Below the pieces are notes generated by a model. That model was given only the letters and a program-made list of their open reading frames with translations, was not told the origin of the DNA and searched no databases. Of a DNA stretch of 64,000 nucleotides, positions 62,151-64,000 are shown one piece after another; the first letter of the stretch is position 1; each line of letters begins with the position of its first letter. The DNA is from Roseovarius halotolerans (lineage in GTDB: Bacteria; Pseudomonadota; Alphaproteobacteria; Rhodobacterales; Rhodobacteraceae). Location: the NCBI RefSeq assembly GCF_900172255.1, contig NZ_FWFU01000002.1:124001-188000 (forward strand), read 5' to 3'. Both the position numbers and the translations under genes were made by a program.

Positions 62151-63092
62151 ATGCAGATCGTGCGCGACTATGATTACGTGGAAACGGCCGACCGGGGCGC
62201 CTCGGTCGCCATCGGCAATTTCGATGGTGTGCATCTGGGGCATCAGTCGGTGATCGATATCGCCCGCACGCAGGCAAGGGCGCTGGATGTGCCGCTTGGT
62301 GTCCTGACCTTCGAGCCCCATCCGCGTGAGCATTTCGCGCCCGAAGCGCCGCCCTTTCGCCTGATGGGACGCGAGGCGCGCGCCCACCGGCTGGAAAAGC
62401 TGGGTGTGGACAAGCTTTATGAGCTGAATTTCAACGCAGGCATGGCGGCGCTGTCGCCCTATGAATTCGCCCGCAACGTGCTGTCGCGTGGTCTTGGCCT
62501 CAGCCACGTGGTGGTGGGGGCCGATTTCTGCTTTGGCAAGGGCCGCGCGGGTGACGCCGGGGATCTTGAGCGATTCGGCCGCGAAATGGGCTTCGGCGTC
62601 ACGATCACCCGCCTGCTGGAAAGCGGCAAGGGACAGGAAGTGTCATCCACCGCGATCCGCACCGCGCTGAGCGAGGGACGCCCGCGCGACGCCGCCGCCA
62701 TGCTGGGCCACTGGCACCGGATCGAGGGTATGGTCGTAGGTGGCGAGCAGCGCGGCCGCGAGCTGGGCTATCCCACGGCCAACATGTCGATCGAAGGGCT
62801 GCACCCGCCGCGTTTCGGCGTCTATGCGGTGCTGGTCGATGTGCTGGATGGCCCCCATGCGGGGCAGTATCACGGTGCCGCGTCGCTGGGCGTGCGCCCG
62901 ATGTTTCATGGCGAGGTCGCCAATCTGGAGACCTTCCTGTTCGATTTCTCGGGCGATCTTTACGGCACGGAATTGTCGGTCGCGCTGGTCGAATACCTGC
63001 GCCCGGAAGAGACATTTGAAAGCCTCGATGCCTTCATTGCGCAAATGGATGCCGATTGCGCGCAGGCGCGCGGCATTCTCAAGCGGCTATGA
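62151..63092 (+). CDS. ribF: Bifunctional riboflavin kinase/FAD synthetase
   Basis: A 313-residue enzyme that makes FMN and then FAD from riboflavin. The N-terminal adenylyltransferase domain has GNFDGVHLGHQSV and VSSTAIRTALSEGR, and the C-terminal riboflavin kinase domain has GRELGYPTANM and ASLGVRPMF. It overlaps the YcgN gene as ATGA. It supplies FAD/FMN to the flavoproteins in this window as well as the rest of the cell. Confidence 0.95.
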   Translation: MQIVRDYDYVETADRGASVAIGNFDGVHLGHQSVIDIARTQARALDVPLGVLTFEPHPREHFAPEAPPFRLMGREARAHRLEKLGVDKLYELNFNAGMAALSPYEFARNVLSRGLGLSHVVVGADFCFGKGRAGDAGDLERFGREMGFGVTITRLLESGKGQEVSSTAIRTALSEGRPRDAAAMLGHWHRIEGMVVGGEQRGRELGYPTANMSIEGLHPPRFGVYAVLVDVLDGPHAGQYHGAASLGVRPMFHGEVANLETFLFDFSGDLYGTELSVALVEYLRPEETFESLDAFIAQMDADCAQARGILKRL

Positions 63093-63565
63093 GTGACGAC
63101 CCGATCGACCGCAGCGGCTTGCGCCCGCGCTTCTGGGAAACCACGCCGCTTGCCCGCATGACGCGCCACGAATGGGAGGCGCTCTGCGACGGTTGCGGCA
63201 AATGCTGCCTCAACAAACTCGAGGATGAGGATACGGGCGAAGTGGCGCTGACCCGCGTCGCCTGCCGCCTGTTCGACGATTCGACCTGTCGCTGCGCGCA
63301 ATACGAAATCCGCCACCAGTTCGTGCCCGAATGCATCTCGCTTGACGCGGGCAACCTTGAAGGGCACCTCTACTGGATGCCCGAGACCTGCGCCTACAAG
63401 CTTTTGCACCAGGGCAAGCCGCTGTTCGACTGGCACCCGCTGATATCGGGAGACCCCGAAAGCGTGCACGCGGCAGGAGTATCGGTACGCGACGCCACCA
63501 TCCCTGAGTTCGAAGTGGACGAGGACCACTGGGAAGACCATCAGATCGAGGAGCCCGGCGTATGA
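63089..63565 (+). CDS. YcgN family cysteine-cluster protein
   Basis: A 158-residue protein with Cys-rich blocks CDGCGKCC and then CRLFDD..CRC, plus two later single Cys (PECI, ETCAY). YcgN/UPF0260 proteins bind a metal through such Cys, but their function is unknown. Starts within the ribF stop and overlaps the threonine aldolase gene at its end, both as ATGA. Confidence 0.87.
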   Translation: MSDDPIDRSGLRPRFWETTPLARMTRHEWEALCDGCGKCCLNKLEDEDTGEVALTRVACRLFDDSTCRCAQYEIRHQFVPECISLDAGNLEGHLYWMPETCAYKLLHQGKPLFDWHPLISGDPESVHAAGVSVRDATIPEFEVDEDHWEDHQIEEPGV

Positions 63566-64000
63566 ATTTCGCATCCGACAACGGCGGCCCCGCGCATCAG
63601 CAGATCATCGCGGCCCTCACCTCCGCCAACGAGGGCTTTGCGCCCTCTTACGGTGCCGAGGACGCAATGACCGAGCTGCGCGCCCAGATGGGCGACATCT
63701 TCGAGGCCCCCGAGGCCGCGATCTACCTCGTTGCGACGGGCACGGCGGCAAATGCGCTGGCGCTGGCCACGCTGGCGCAGCCCTGGCAGACGATCTATTG
63801 CACGCCGCTCGCGCATATCAATTGCGATGAATGCCAGGCCCCGGAATTCTATACCTGCGGCTCCAAGCTGACGCTGGTGGGCGCGGATGACAAGATGACG
63901 CCCGAGGCGCTGGACCACGCCATTGCCGGCGCGGGGCATGGCAACGTCCATGTGGCGCAACCCGGTCCGGTCTCGCTCACGCAGGTCACCGAAATGGGGC
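63562..64000 (+). CDS. Low-specificity L-threonine aldolase, 5' part
   Basis: The first 146 codons of a PLP-dependent beta-eliminating lyase-family aldolase; the rest, including the Schiff-base Lys, lies past position 64000. FASDNGGPAHQQI and FVATGTAANALAL-like block (LVATGTAANALALA) are typical, and the substrate-contacting His in PLAHINCDE is present. It splits threonine into glycine and acetaldehyde. Starts in the YcgN stop. Confidence 0.8.
   Translation, partial: MNFASDNGGPAHQQIIAALTSANEGFAPSYGAEDAMTELRAQMGDIFEAPEAAIYLVATGTAANALALATLAQPWQTIYCTPLAHINCDECQAPEFYTCGSKLTLVGADDKMTPEALDHAIAGAGHGNVHVAQPGPVSLTQVTEMG

Overview
The window is ordinary chromosomal DNA of a GC-rich alphaproteobacterium, most likely a Rhodobacterales species of the Roseobacter group. 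Family-level signs are a DUF1150 gene beside hsp20, a VPLPA-CTERM secreted protein, a fused sulfate adenylyltransferase/APS kinase, FnrL-type TTGAC-N4-ATCAA boxes, a CIRCE-controlled groESL, and a dispersed intergenic repeat with the core CCAGATGAAG. Genes are dense and many neighbours share a 4-base ATGA stop/start overlap. I see no rRNA, tRNA, CRISPR, transposase or clear prophage.

Layout. 1-9.6 kb: a leftward catabolic operon (D-arginine-dehydrogenase-like oxidase cut by the window edge, acetylpolyamine-type deacetylase, GNAT, beta-keto acid cleavage enzyme, class III aminotransferase, complete Pot-type ABC importer) with a divergent LysR regulator. 9.6-15.7 kb: a lipoprotein, a phage-CII-like protein, a FabH-like ketosynthase, and a ybjN-proC-csaA-hydroxyacid dehydrogenase run, with two intergenic clusters of a GTACAAAAC motif. 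15.7-23 kb: ubiK, lgt-midA-pgeF, a 39-residue peptide, a Hint-fold protein lacking the usual Cys, an Lrp regulator, a vWA/VPLPA-CTERM protein and trxB. 23-29.5 kb: a PAS/HWE histidine kinase, then a heme-copper oxidase locus (ctaG-like, CopD-like, DUF2231, subunit II, fused subunit I-III, small membrane protein).

29.5-40.4 kb: a leftward fatty-acid beta-oxidation operon (fadE, thiolase, fadB-type enzyme, acyl-CoA hydrolase/transferase), divergent cytochrome P450 and SRPBCC genes, and a di-heme cytochrome c peroxidase with an FnrL box. 40.7-46.2 kb: sulfate activation, threonine dehydratase, DUF1150/hsp20 with an RpoH-like promoter, DUF465, purEK. 46.4-49.2 kb: secreted Cys protein-ExbB-ExbD-ExbD-TonB, in which the second ExbD has Asn in place of the proton-carrying Asp. 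49.4-54.7 kb: a small ion channel, the TIGR02588/TIGR02587 membrane pair, ExoD, an isolated phnM, a secreted lipase-like hydrolase and a GreA/B-like factor. 54.7-64 kb: groESL, TraB/GumN, a second ExoD, Mn-dependent pyrophosphatase, flavin reductase, HAD hydrolase, MaoC hydratase, ribF, YcgN and the start of a threonine aldolase gene.

The strongest candidates for something new are: (i) the oxidase, whose subunit II lacks the CuA ligands and whose subunit I has Gln at the K-channel Lys and Thr at the D-channel Asn; (ii) the Asp/Asn ExbD pair; (iii) seven GTACAAAAC half-sites in two gene-free stretches; (iv) the deacetylase/aminotransferase/BKACE operon, which could be a catabolic route for an acetylated beta-amino acid or polyamine. 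All assignments come from reading the sequence and recalling family motifs; no database search was run.
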